From contig OY787448.1 of NCBI GenBank assembly GCA_963678855.1, positions 930,001 through 994,000 on the forward strand: a DNA stretch of 64,000 bases, given 5' to 3'. Positions 26,234-34,402 of the stretch are shown here, in pieces. Below the pieces are notes generated by a model. The model did not search any database. It was given only the letters and a program-made list of their open reading frames with translations, and had not been told where the DNA came from. Position numbers and translations under genes: made by a program. Numbering within the stretch: the first letter of the stretch is position 1; each line of letters starts with the position of its first letter. The DNA comes from F22 sp963678855. GTDB lineage: Bacteria; Bacteroidota; Bacteroidia; Bacteroidales; Bacteroidaceae.

Positions 26234-27553
26234 CTACGCTATATCTACTATTCTAGTTTTACCAAACTCTTGGGTATAAACTTGTTCCATTCGCAAAATG
26301 GTATTCCATTGATCTTTATAAGCACCTTCTAAGTCTAGTTTAAAGTCCTCAGATCCTTGCGCATTGATGCGGTTTAAAACAAAAGACACGGTCAAGGATT
26401 CTAAATCTAATGACGGTTGATACCCCACCTCTTCCGTTTTATTATCAATAATTGTCTCGTGTATCACATCTACTTCTATCAGTGTATCAAGAACGAGTTG
26501 CACTAGCCGTATAGGGATAATATGATTATCTGAAATCTCTAATGCGGACAAAGGCCTCTCATTATTTTGAAAGCGTTTAGCAATGATAGATAATATGAGT
26601 ATAGTTACAAAATCTTGATACCTTCTAGATATATTGCGCGTATCGTAATCAAAACTATAATGCTTTAGGTTTTGCTGAGCGTATGTCAATTCCACACCAA
26701 AAAGGATCATAGACCATGACAACTGCAGCCATAATAAGAATAGTGGTAATGCAGCAAAACTACCATAAATAGCATTATATCTAGATACATAAACCTGTGA
26801 ACTGATATATAAGAATTGGAAAATCTGGTAGGCTGTACCAATAGTTATTCCCGAGATTATAGCAGGTCGCATCTTCACATGCGTGTTAGGCATAAACATA
26901 TACAAGGCTGAGAACATGCCCCAAGTAATCACAAAAGGAATCAACTTAATAAAGAATTTGACTATCGGTGCCAAAATCTGATATCCTTCTAAGCCACTAG
27001 CCACCTGCCCTACATAGATAGACATACCACTAGATATTACAATGAGAATAGGCAAAAGAAGGAACATTGAGAAATAGTCAGTCACTTTGCGTAAAATCGT
27101 ACGAGACTTACGTACGTGCCAGATTCGGTTGAACGTTACCTCAATATTATTAGTCAAGTTAATAACCGAATAAAACAAAGCTACAATACCTACTCCCAAA
27201 AACACACCACTCTTCGTTTCGTTCAAATACGATTGAACAAACTCAAGTAGCACACGAGTATTCTCATGTGGAATAGCTACACTATTTTGCAAAGTCTTCT
27301 CTAACATGTCTGACAAGCCAAAACCCCTGGCTATAGCAAAAAGAATAGCCAAAATTGGGACAAGAGAAAATAATGAACTATAAGTCAAAGCAGAAGCTCG
27401 ACTGACCAATGTATTTGTTTGATAACGTTGCACGCACAAATACAATATTTTCATAATAGAGTAAAGTGAAAAACGGGTACGATTGACTTCGTCCCGATTG
27501 ATACGCCATATTTCATACGATAGAAACTCTAAGAATCTTTTGAATGTTCCCAT
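26234..27553 (-). CDS. YihY/BrkB family inner-membrane protein
   Basis: A 439-residue polytopic membrane protein of the YihY (UPF0761) family, once annotated as RNase BN. The membrane core (about residues 45-300) has about six hydrophobic segments, including ALTYSSLFSLVPILAILFA, GVGIVALFYSVINLTNN, VTDYFSMFLLLPILIVISSG and FGSFAALPLFLLWLQLSW-like segments. The C-terminal ~130 residues are soluble and wHTH-like, an extension frequent in Bacteroidetes. Its function is not established; a transporter or envelope role is assumed. It starts 43 bp after rnpB with no recognisable promoter between, so it may be read from the rnpB promoter. Confidence 0.88.
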   Translation of the reverse strand: MGTFKRFLEFLSYEIWRINRDEVNRTRFSLYSIMKILYLCVQRYQTNTLVSRASALTYSSLFSLVPILAILFAIARGFGLSDMLEKTLQNSVAIPHENTRVLLEFVQSYLNETKSGVFLGVGIVALFYSVINLTNNIEVTFNRIWHVRKSRTILRKVTDYFSMFLLLPILIVISSGMSIYVGQVASGLEGYQILAPIVKFFIKLIPFVITWGMFSALYMFMPNTHVKMRPAIISGITIGTAYQIFQFLYISSQVYVSRYNAIYGSFAALPLFLLWLQLSWSMILFGVELTYAQQNLKHYSFDYDTRNISRRYQDFVTILILSIIAKRFQNNERPLSALEISDNHIIPIRLVQLVLDTLIEVDVIHETIIDNKTEEVGYQPSLDLESLTVSFVLNRINAQGSEDFKLDLEGAYKDQWNTILRMEQVYTQEFGKTRIVDIA

Positions 27554-27595
27554 ATTATATAAGGTGTAGTCTGTCTGTTTATATTATAAAAGAAA

Positions 27596-27932
27596 CAGTA
27601 GGCCTATAAGCCGGGTTCTGTACTCACAAGGAGTGTCTATCATTTATCTCGATGCATTGTCACCAACACACTCTAGCAGTCTACCCTCTGGCAATCGGGC
27701 GAGCAGCCCTCAAACGCCAGTATACTTGACCTTGCAGTTCCTGAGGTCCACAGCACGCATGTTGCCACACGCCTGGTGAGCTCTTACCTCACCTTCTCAC
27801 CCTTACCTCCGAAGAGGCGGTTATTTTCTTCTGCACTACTTTACCCTCGCGGACAACTTTCTGTTAGGAAGCAGGATGCTCTTTACTGCCCGGACTTTCC
27901 TCCCACGTGGTGAGCGATAGACCGGCCTACTG
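27596..27932 (-). ncRNA. rnpB: RNase P RNA (type A)
   Basis: The catalytic RNA that cleaves 5' leaders from pre-tRNA. On the minus strand the 5' part contains GTGGGAGGAAAGTCCGGGC and the 3' end contains ACAGAACCCGGCTTATAGG, the conserved CR I and CR V regions. The ends CAGTAGGCC (27924-27932 strand-complement) and its complement at 27596-27604 form helix P1, which fixes both termini, giving about 337 nt. Helices such as P3 and the P12 hairpin (GCCTCTTCGGAGG) are visible. It is divergent from the NlpC lipoprotein gene. Confidence 0.95.
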
Positions 27933-27943
27933 TATTCTAGGGA

Positions 27944-27975
27944 CAAAAGTACACAAAAAAGTAGGGATAGCCAAT
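27944..27975 (-). promoter_or_regulatory. Promoter of rnpB
   Basis: Minus-strand -7 TACTTTTG (27944-27951) with ATTG at 27972-27975 about 20 bp upstream. The predicted start, about 27937, agrees with the 5' end inferred from helix P1. Confidence 0.6.
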
Positions 27976-28005
27976 TTACATCCCCCAAAAAAGTCGTATC
28001 TTTGC
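27975..28005 (+). promoter_or_regulatory. Promoter of the NlpC/P60 lipoprotein gene
   Basis: -33 TTTA (27975-27978), a 19-bp spacer and -7 TATCTTTG (27998-28005). The box overlaps the alternative TTG start at 28002, which therefore cannot be the translation start; the ATG at 28056 is used. The -33 region abuts that of the divergent rnpB promoter. Confidence 0.6.
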
Positions 28006-28055
28006 TTGTAGTTAATCAAATCCCCTATTTATTGGGGCATAATCTATTGAAACCC

Positions 28056-29099
28056 ATGAAAATCTCAAAAAATTTAAGACACACCGGACTAGTATTGGTT
28101 AGTGTTAGCCTACTCCTTGCATGCCATAATCAGCAAGCCGACCACGCTATCTCCTTGCAACAGGCAAAAGAATGTTCTTTTGAAAAGAGCAATGACCTTT
28201 TACTTGAAAATGAGAGTCAACATAAATCCTCTACATTAGATACTGTATCTCGTCCGTTCGGTATCATCAATCTATCAGTGAGTAATATGCGCGCTTCCGA
28301 GTCATTCTCAAGTGAAATGCTAACACAAGGATCACTAGGTGCCTCAGTGCGCATTTTGTCCCATTCAAAGAAATGGTATCATGTAGAAATGGAAGATGGC
28401 TACAAGATATGGTGTCACCCTACTGGTATACATCCTGTAGATAGTACGGAACTTGCTAAATGGAACAACTCACCCAAGGTTTTAGTCACAGCTATTTGGG
28501 GGCAATGTTACACGCACCCACAAAGCAACTGTCAACCGATTTCAGATGTCGTAGCTGGTAATCGACTAAGATATCTTGGCGAAAAAGGCCGATTTTATAT
28601 CGTAAGCTATCCTGATGGACGTAGTGGCTATCTCTCAAAGCAGTTGGGTGTACTTGAATCAGAATGGCAATCTAAAGTAAAGCAAACTGGTTCGGCTATC
28701 GTAGAAACTGCACGCTCCGTTTACGGTGTACCATACTTATGGGCAGGAACGAGTCCTAAGGGCTTTGATTGTAGCGGCCTTGTCCAATGGGCCTTTCATA
28801 TGCATGGTATAGATTTACCGAGAGATGCATACCAACAGGCAGAAGTAGGACAAACTAAGATTGCCATAGAATCGAACTGCGGTAATCTTCTTCCAGGCGA
28901 TTTGATTTTCTTCGGAAGAGCTGCCAGCGATACTCTCCCAGAAAGAGTGTCTCATGTAGCTATATACATGGGGAATGAACGTTTTATCCATAGTCAAGGA
29001 GATGTTCATATTAGTAGTTTTAACCCTAATAGCCCAGTATATGATTCATTTAACCTCAAAAGAAGACTATTTGCAGGCAGAATACTAAACACTCAATAA
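28056..29099 (+). CDS. NlpC/P60 family lipoprotein with SH3-like domains
   Basis: A 347-residue cell-wall hydrolase. The lipobox LLAC puts the acylated Cys at residue 23, so it is an anchored lipoprotein. Two SH3b-like segments (SNMRASESFSSEMLTQGSLG and the region near VVAGNRLRYLGEKGRFYIV) precede the catalytic NlpC/P60 domain (about 205-345), in which FDCSGLVQWAF holds the nucleophile Cys (about residue 239) and HVAIYMG the His (about 299). The family cleaves gamma-D-Glu-diamino acid bonds of peptidoglycan stem peptides, usually in recycling or remodelling. The start is fixed by the promoter position and the signal peptide. Confidence 0.93.
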   Translation: MKISKNLRHTGLVLVSVSLLLACHNQQADHAISLQQAKECSFEKSNDLLLENESQHKSSTLDTVSRPFGIINLSVSNMRASESFSSEMLTQGSLGASVRILSHSKKWYHVEMEDGYKIWCHPTGIHPVDSTELAKWNNSPKVLVTAIWGQCYTHPQSNCQPISDVVAGNRLRYLGEKGRFYIVSYPDGRSGYLSKQLGVLESEWQSKVKQTGSAIVETARSVYGVPYLWAGTSPKGFDCSGLVQWAFHMHGIDLPRDAYQQAEVGQTKIAIESNCGNLLPGDLIFFGRAASDTLPERVSHVAIYMGNERFIHSQGDVHISSFNPNSPVYDSFNLKRRLFAGRILNTQ

Positions 29100-29556
29100 T
29101 CCTAATATTTTTATTATTTATCGTTTCACTAAAACATGAGATATAAAAAAGATACTGACACTCACTCACAATAGGTTTAACTTGCTTTGATGACTTCTCA
29201 AAATATAAACACGACAATAGTCTTTACCGTTTATACTAAAATATTTATCATTACGGTCAGGGAAACAAAAAATAAAAGATTCAAATCACAAACAAGCGAA
29301 CCTACAAATCATTACCTTTAAGCAAAACAACTCATACATCACTTACTCAACCACAATCCGCTGTTTTGTTAAAAATCACATCGTTAACATGTTGCTTTAA
29401 ATGTTACCAGAAGAAACTCAAAAGTTAAACACAGGCGGTATACGTAAAGAAAAAATAAATTATCACCTCAAATGATACAACCTAAGATTATTGTTTCTAT
29501 ATTGCAAATGTGAAAACAAACAGACTCGTTTTATTAACACTTTAAACGATTGTACA
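29100..29556. other. Intergenic region upstream of the DegP-like gene
   Basis: This 457-bp AT-rich stretch holds no supported ORF or RNA gene. Near-matches to the -7 consensus are TACCTTTA (29313-29320) and TATATTG (29498-29504), the latter 53 bp before the ATG. No strong hairpin was found. Its length suggests complex regulation of the protease gene, but no operator can be named. Confidence 0.4.
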
Positions 29557-31083
29557 ATGAATAAGACAGTAAAGAACGTATTAGGCGCAACACTAGTCGT
29601 TGCACTTAGCGCTGGAGTAGCTCGCTACACAGCTCAGACAACAAGAGATGAACAAGCAAGTTCACATATCGATACTACGCTGTTCACACAGTCAACACCT
29701 AGCTCATCAAACCATCTGGTTAATATGAATGGTATAAGTGGCCAGCCAGTTGACTTGACATTAGCTGCAGAAAAATCACTACACGCAGTAGTACACATTA
29801 AATCAACTGCGGGTGGTCAGCAGCAGAGACAACAATATGGTCGACAACCACAAGACATCTTTGAGTATTTCTTTGGCACGCCACAAAGACAGTATCCTCA
29901 ACGCCAACGTCCAGTACAACCACAAGTTGGTTTTGGATCTGGAGTTATTATCAGCTCGGATGGCTATATTGTCACAAACAACCATGTTGTAGAAAAAGCA
30001 GACGAAGTAGAAGTTACTTTAAATGATAACCGCACATTCCAAGCAACAGTTATCGGTACTGATGCAAGTACCGATTTAGCGCTACTAAAGATTAGCGGCG
30101 ATGAGTTTCCAACAATTCCAGTTGGTGACAGCGAGGCACTTAAGGTAGGTGAATGGGTATTGGCAGTAGGTAATCCCTTCAACCTTACGTCAACTGTTAC
30201 AGCAGGTATCGTCAGTGCAAAAGCGCGTACGCTGGGTGTTTACAACCAAGGCGTAGAGTCGTTTATTCAAACAGATGCTGCTATTAATAAAGGTAATAGT
30301 GGCGGTGCACTAGTCAATGCTCGAGGAGAACTTATTGGCATCAACGCAGTATTATATAGTCGTACAGGAAGTTACGCAGGTTACGGATTTGCCATTCCTA
30401 CCACGATTATGACCAAGGTCGTTAGCGATTTGAAGAAATATGGTACTGTACAGCGTGCACTTCTAGGCATTATGGGTAGCGATTTAGGTAACAACATGTT
30501 ACCAGACGAGCTTAAAGAAAAAGAAGAAGCTTTGGGTGTCGTGGAAGGGATCCACGTACAAGAAGTTGTAGACAATGGTGCAGCAGCAGAAGCAGGCGTC
30601 AAAGTAGACGATGTCATTGTAGGGCTAAACAACCATAAGATTACTAAGATGGCAGAGCTACAAGAACAACTAGCTCAACACAGCCCTGGTGACGAAATCA
30701 AGCTACAAGTTGTACGTAACAAAAAGGAGAAAACCATTGAAGTAACGCTTCGTAACGAACAAGGGACTACAAATGTCATCAAGAAAGCTGATGAACAAGT
30801 ACTTGGTGCTGCATTTATCCCAGTACCTGCTAAAGTAAGACATCGCTTGAACCTAGGTTACGGTTTACAAGTGACAGGCATACAAGCTGGTCGCATGAAA
30901 GATGCTGGTATCAGTAAAGGAATCATCATGTTAAAGGCTAACGGCGTACAATTGCGTACAGAAGAAGACTTCAATAAAGTATTCCGCGCTGCATCACGTA
31001 CACCTGAACAAGTAATCTTTATCAATGCAATGTACCCTTCAGGACGTCGTGTAAACTTTGCTGTGGACATCTCGCAAGAATAA
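29557..31083 (+). CDS. DegP/HtrA-type periplasmic serine protease
   Basis: 508 residues from MNKTVKNVLGATLVVAL, a signal peptide or anchor; the longer reading from 29491 adds 22 residues without a signal. The trypsin-like domain has the catalytic triad His in TNNHVVEKADEVEVT (about residue 143), Asp in STDLALLKI (about 172) and Ser in NKGNSGGALVN (about 248). Two PDZ domains follow (VVEGIHVQEVVDNGAAAEAG and the region from PVPAKVRHRLNLGYGLQVTG). A Q/R/P-rich loop (residues ~85-125) lies between the signal and the protease core. The family degrades or refolds misfolded envelope proteins. It may be stress-regulated through the long upstream region. Confidence 0.94.
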   Translation: MNKTVKNVLGATLVVALSAGVARYTAQTTRDEQASSHIDTTLFTQSTPSSSNHLVNMNGISGQPVDLTLAAEKSLHAVVHIKSTAGGQQQRQQYGRQPQDIFEYFFGTPQRQYPQRQRPVQPQVGFGSGVIISSDGYIVTNNHVVEKADEVEVTLNDNRTFQATVIGTDASTDLALLKISGDEFPTIPVGDSEALKVGEWVLAVGNPFNLTSTVTAGIVSAKARTLGVYNQGVESFIQTDAAINKGNSGGALVNARGELIGINAVLYSRTGSYAGYGFAIPTTIMTKVVSDLKKYGTVQRALLGIMGSDLGNNMLPDELKEKEEALGVVEGIHVQEVVDNGAAAEAGVKVDDVIVGLNNHKITKMAELQEQLAQHSPGDEIKLQVVRNKKEKTIEVTLRNEQGTTNVIKKADEQVLGAAFIPVPAKVRHRLNLGYGLQVTGIQAGRMKDAGISKGIIMLKANGVQLRTEEDFNKVFRAASRTPEQVIFINAMYPSGRRVNFAVDISQE

Positions 31084-31173
31084 ATACGTAAAAACTCTCT
31101 CTCTAACATATACAATGTAATAAGGTATTAGTTTAGTTAACAATAAAAAGAATCCTACGGGATCAATTGGCAT

Positions 31174-31341
31174 TAGTTTTGTGAATGTATACCACATATA
31201 GGTTTACAGACACGTTTAAGGAAAATAGATTGTTTTTCAATGGATATAAAATAGAAAAAAATCATCATCAAGAATAATTGATACATATTAGTTAGTGAAT
31301 AGTTGTGGTGGCATGGTGCGTGAGCATCGTGTCACTTTTTT
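31174..31341 (+). ncRNA. Candidate small RNA or attenuated leader upstream of rpoD
   Basis: A -7-like box TAGTTTTG (31174-31181) is followed about 127 bp later by a strong hairpin (31308-31335) and a T-run (31336-31341), with no ORF between. This would make a transcript of roughly 150 nt from about 31188. The -33 box is not good. It could be a small RNA, or an attenuator in the leader of rpoD. It does not match 6S RNA or tmRNA by eye. The whole 367-bp gap 31084-31450 has no protein gene. Confidence 0.35.
31308..31341 (+). terminator. Intrinsic terminator between degP and rpoD
   Basis: GTGGCATGGTGC and GCATCGTGTCAC form 12 consecutive pairs (four G-U) around a GTGA tetraloop, followed by TTTTTT. 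It lies 225 bp after the protease gene and 110 bp before rpoD, so it may end the protease transcript or an independent short RNA. Confidence 0.8.
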
Positions 31342-31450
31342 ATCAAAAAAAATTCATCTCATGATGGAACAAAACAACTAACCCTGCGTTATATATATTG
31401 TATCGTTCAAAATACATTCGAAAGAAGAAATTAAATATTGATTTTCATAT

Positions 31451-32311
31451 ATGAGACAGTTAAAGATTACCAAGAGTATCACGAACAGAGAGAGTGCCTC
31501 TCTAGACAAGTATCTACAAGAAATTGGCCGTGAAGAGCTAATCACCGTTGAAGAAGAGGTGGAATTGGCTCAGCGTATTCGCAAAGGCGATCGTCGCGCA
31601 TTGGAAAAATTGACACGTGCCAATCTTCGTTTCGTAGTATCTGTAGCAAAACAATACCAAAACCAAGGTCTTAGCCTTCCTGACTTGATTAATGAAGGTA
31701 ACTTGGGCTTGATTAAAGCTGCTGAAAAATTCGATGAAACTCGTGGTTTTAAATTTATCAGTTACGCTGTATGGTGGATTCGTCAATCAATCCTACAAGC
31801 ATTGGCTGAACAATCACGTATCGTACGTCTTCCACTAAACCAAGTTGGTTCGTTAAACAAGATCCAAAAGGCTTTTTCTCGCTTTGAGCAAGAGCATGAG
31901 CGTCGTCCATCTAACGAAGAGCTTGCTGAAGAACTAGATATCGAAGCAAACAAGGTGTCTGACACTATGAAAGTATCTGGTCGTCACATCTCAGTAGATG
32001 CACCTTTCGTAGAAGGTGAAGACAACAATCTACTAGATGTCCTTGTCAACGACGACAGCCCTTATGCCGATAGCAACCTAGTAAAAGAATCGCTACGTCG
32101 TGAAATCGAACGAGCGCTCAGCCAACTAGTTGACCGTGAGCGTGAGATTCTTCAACTATTCTTCGGTATTGGAGACAAGGAGATGACCCTAGAAGAAATT
32201 GGTGATAAGTTCCAACTAACTCGTGAGCGTGTACGTCAGATTAAGGAGAAAGCTATTCGTAAGCTTCGTCAAGACGACCGCAACACATTGCTTAAGAGTT
32301 ATCTAGGTTAA
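31451..32311 (+). CDS. rpoD: Primary sigma factor RpoD/SigA, Bacteroidetes type
   Basis: A 286-residue sigma-70 factor that directs RNA polymerase to most promoters. Regions 1.2 to 4.2 are present and region 1.1 is missing, the normal form in Bacteroidetes. Visible blocks are SLDKYLQEIGREELIT (1.2), LRFVVSVAKQYQNQGLSLPD and LINEGNLGLIKAAEKFDETR (2.1-2.3), GFKFISYAVWWIRQSI (2.4), the linker near SRIVRLPLNQVG, and the region 4 helix-turn-helix TLEEIGDKFQLTRERVRQIK. It is consistent with the TTTG-N19-TAnnTTTG promoters found across the window. A hairpin follows at 32313-32330. Confidence 0.96.
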   Translation: MRQLKITKSITNRESASLDKYLQEIGREELITVEEEVELAQRIRKGDRRALEKLTRANLRFVVSVAKQYQNQGLSLPDLINEGNLGLIKAAEKFDETRGFKFISYAVWWIRQSILQALAEQSRIVRLPLNQVGSLNKIQKAFSRFEQEHERRPSNEELAEELDIEANKVSDTMKVSGRHISVDAPFVEGEDNNLLDVLVNDDSPYADSNLVKESLRREIERALSQLVDREREILQLFFGIGDKEMTLEEIGDKFQLTRERVRQIKEKAIRKLRQDDRNTLLKSYLG

Positions 32312-32312
32312 C

Positions 32313-32330
32313 ACCAAGCAAAGACTTGGT
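32313..32330 (+). terminator. Short hairpin after rpoD
   Basis: ACCAAG-N6-CTTGGT lies two bases after the rpoD stop and is followed by TATT only. It is a weak terminator candidate. Confidence 0.35.
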
Positions 32331-32400
32331 TATTGAAAATATGGGATGAATAAAAGAAGTAGATTGCTTCTTTATATCTGAACACTAATAGTCAAACTAC

Positions 32401-32916
32401 ATGAACAAAAAAGTTACCTCAATACAATGGGCTATAGCTACAGCCTGCATCATTTTATTTAGTTCTTTCACTTTGTTTCCAAAGAAAGAAGCCAAAGACG
32501 TGTATGCTTATGGTGTAGCAACAAGTTTTACAGATAGCATAGTGTATTTTACTGCCATTCAGAAACTGGATAGTGTAACGCTTACAAACAAAGGCTTTCT
32601 ACCTGAACGTCAACAGTACAGTTATCAGTTGAAGTACCATCTAGAAAACCAAGGTCTAATGCACCGCACTTGCATGGTCTTCTTCGGTACGGACAAGGAC
32701 AAGTTAGCTAAGAAACAAAGCAAGTTGATGGAGCGTTACCTCGAAAAGCACATCCTAGTGAAGCTGATTGAAACAGATACTTTCCATTTCTTCAAGCCAG
32801 AATCATCTGAGCCTATAGAACAGGTAGAAGCACCTAAGGAGAAACAAAAACCTGGAGGTCGTCCAGAAGGCAAGCCTCGTGGAGGACACAAAGACAGTAA
32901 CCGACTAGGCATGTAA
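32401..32916 (+). CDS. Hypothetical membrane-anchored or exported protein, 171 aa
   Basis: I do not recognise a named family. The N-terminus MNKKVTSIQWAIATACIILFSSFTLF is a signal anchor or signal peptide. The middle (residues ~30-135) is mixed alpha/beta with QKLDSVTLTNKGFLPERQQYS and CMVFFGTDKDKLAKK. The last ~40 residues are rich in Pro, Lys, Glu, Gly and Arg (EKQKPGGRPEGKPRGGHK) and are probably disordered. The coding frame is supported by the strong terminator right after it, the ATG at 32401 and the absence of overlap with other genes. It may be a small conserved Bacteroidales envelope protein that is co-conserved with rpoD; this is inference. Confidence 0.75.
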   Translation: MNKKVTSIQWAIATACIILFSSFTLFPKKEAKDVYAYGVATSFTDSIVYFTAIQKLDSVTLTNKGFLPERQQYSYQLKYHLENQGLMHRTCMVFFGTDKDKLAKKQSKLMERYLEKHILVKLIETDTFHFFKPESSEPIEQVEAPKEKQKPGGRPEGKPRGGHKDSNRLGM

Positions 32917-32927
32917 TAAGATTTATC

Positions 32928-32968
32928 ACAGTCCTTATCCGAGCTTACAAGTTACGGATAGGGACTGT
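32928..32968 (+). terminator. Terminator after the 171-aa protein gene
   Basis: A 14-bp stem with one wobble (ACAGTCCTTATCCG / CGGATAGGGACTGT), 13-nt loop, followed by TTTAAG. Confidence 0.75.
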
Positions 32969-32981
32969 TTAAGTATAACCC

Positions 32982-34310
32982 ATGCTACAAATTATGAAAC
33001 CAAAAATATTCCCTATGAGAGACATACAGCTAAACCAGATCTTGCACGCACTATCTATTTGCTTAGTGTGCAGTGTTTTGTTTGCCTGCAAGGGAGGTGG
33101 TGATCATCCAGAACCTCCACAACCCGATAAAGACAAGACAACAGTTATAGGCCTAATCTTAGGAGACAACTCACTGACCAACTTTGTCAAAAGCGATATA
33201 GACGAAATGTGTATTGGATTGGAGGAAGTGGACTTAGATGAAAACAATCTCATTCTATACGTTGATGATAGGACCTCTAATCTTCCAAGTATCATTTCCT
33301 TTAAACAAAGTGAGACAGACCGCTCAAAAGTAGTGCCTGATACTATATACAGCTATGCTGAAAGCTATGGCAGCGCAGATCCTGAAGTACTCAAAGATGC
33401 ACTTAGACGTATTATCACAACATACCCAGCTGAATCTTATGGGATGATTCTTTGGTCACATGGCCAAGGATGGCTTCCTACAGCCTCAACTGTGGTAGAA
33501 GAGTATACAAACTCAACTAGATACTTTGGACAAGATCAAAATGGAGATGGACAAGACTGGATGAACATCTCTGACCTTCAACAAGTTATTGAATATGGGC
33601 AAGGCCTCTTAGGTGGTAATAAAAAGTTTGATTACCTTTATTTTGATGCTTGCTTCATGGCCAATATCGAAACCGCTTACCAATTACGCCACGTTTCAGA
33701 TTATTACATTGGCTGTGTAGCTGAGACACCAGGACCTGGAGGGAACTACGACGCTCTAGTACCAATTATGTTTAACATGAGCAATAATCGCGCTACAAGA
33801 ATGGCAGAAGCTTATGACCTAGCATATAACGACCCTAACGGATTTTCTGGTTGGTCATATGGGGCACAAATATCCGTATTTGACAATTCAAAAATGGATG
33901 CTTTCGCAAATGAGTGTAAAGCAGTCTTCAGCAACACAGCATTAGCACAAAGTATACAAGCTATTGATTTGAATGCGAACGAAATACAACACTTCGGCCA
34001 AGATCCAGTGAGTCGTTTCGCCTACTACGATTTTAATCAAATAGTTTCCACTGCATTAACTTCAAACGAATACAGTTCATTAGAATATACGCTAGAAGCT
34101 CTGATTGTATATAACGCTCGCCCCAGCACAATTTATAGTAATCCACTGGGCAGTCCCTTTTCCATGGAAGTCAATTGCGGCCTAGCAGCCTATTTTCCTC
34201 AATTCACCCAAGATGCGACTGTTGGAAGATACAACAATTACTTTGCTACTTACGACTGGGCAAAAGATACCCAAATCACAAGTTGGTATCCACTGATTAA
34301 CTATCAGTAG
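32982..34310 (+). CDS. Clostripain-family (C11) cysteine peptidase, lipoprotein
   Basis: A protein of up to 442 residues. A lipobox LFAC gives the acylated Cys at residue 36 of this start; starting at Met12 (33015) would give a more typical 24-residue signal peptide, and Met5 is also possible, so the N-terminus is uncertain. The C11 His is in ILWSHGQGWLP (about residue 160) and the Cys in YLYFDACFMANIETAY (about 223). The GG(D)-rich linker after the lipobox is a spacer. Family members cleave after Arg or Lys, but specificity here cannot be read from sequence. It is monocistronic between two terminators. Confidence 0.88.
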   Translation: MLQIMKPKIFPMRDIQLNQILHALSICLVCSVLFACKGGGDHPEPPQPDKDKTTVIGLILGDNSLTNFVKSDIDEMCIGLEEVDLDENNLILYVDDRTSNLPSIISFKQSETDRSKVVPDTIYSYAESYGSADPEVLKDALRRIITTYPAESYGMILWSHGQGWLPTASTVVEEYTNSTRYFGQDQNGDGQDWMNISDLQQVIEYGQGLLGGNKKFDYLYFDACFMANIETAYQLRHVSDYYIGCVAETPGPGGNYDALVPIMFNMSNNRATRMAEAYDLAYNDPNGFSGWSYGAQISVFDNSKMDAFANECKAVFSNTALAQSIQAIDLNANEIQHFGQDPVSRFAYYDFNQIVSTALTSNEYSSLEYTLEALIVYNARPSTIYSNPLGSPFSMEVNCGLAAYFPQFTQDATVGRYNNYFATYDWAKDTQITSWYPLINYQ

Positions 34311-34331
34311 CCACAGTGTACAATATAATAA

Positions 34332-34365
34332 AATAGCCTGTCTTGGTCATCCAAGACAGGCTATT
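34332..34365. terminator. Bidirectional terminator
   Basis: A perfect 15-bp stem (AATAGCCTGTCTTGG and its complement) with loop TCAT and T-runs on both strands lies between convergent genes, the C11 peptidase (+) and the receiver-kinase (-). Confidence 0.9.
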
Positions 34366-34402
34366 TTTATATCATTAAGTCAAGCTAATACTCAATCTTA
34401 CT

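Noticed and set aside
28002..28055. TTG start for the NlpC/P60 lipoprotein
   Set aside because: The codon lies inside the -7 box and the signal peptide starts at the ATG at 28056.
31182..31341. 6S RNA
   Set aside because: The size fits, but I could not see the long double-stranded rod with a central bubble; the call is left as an unclassified candidate.
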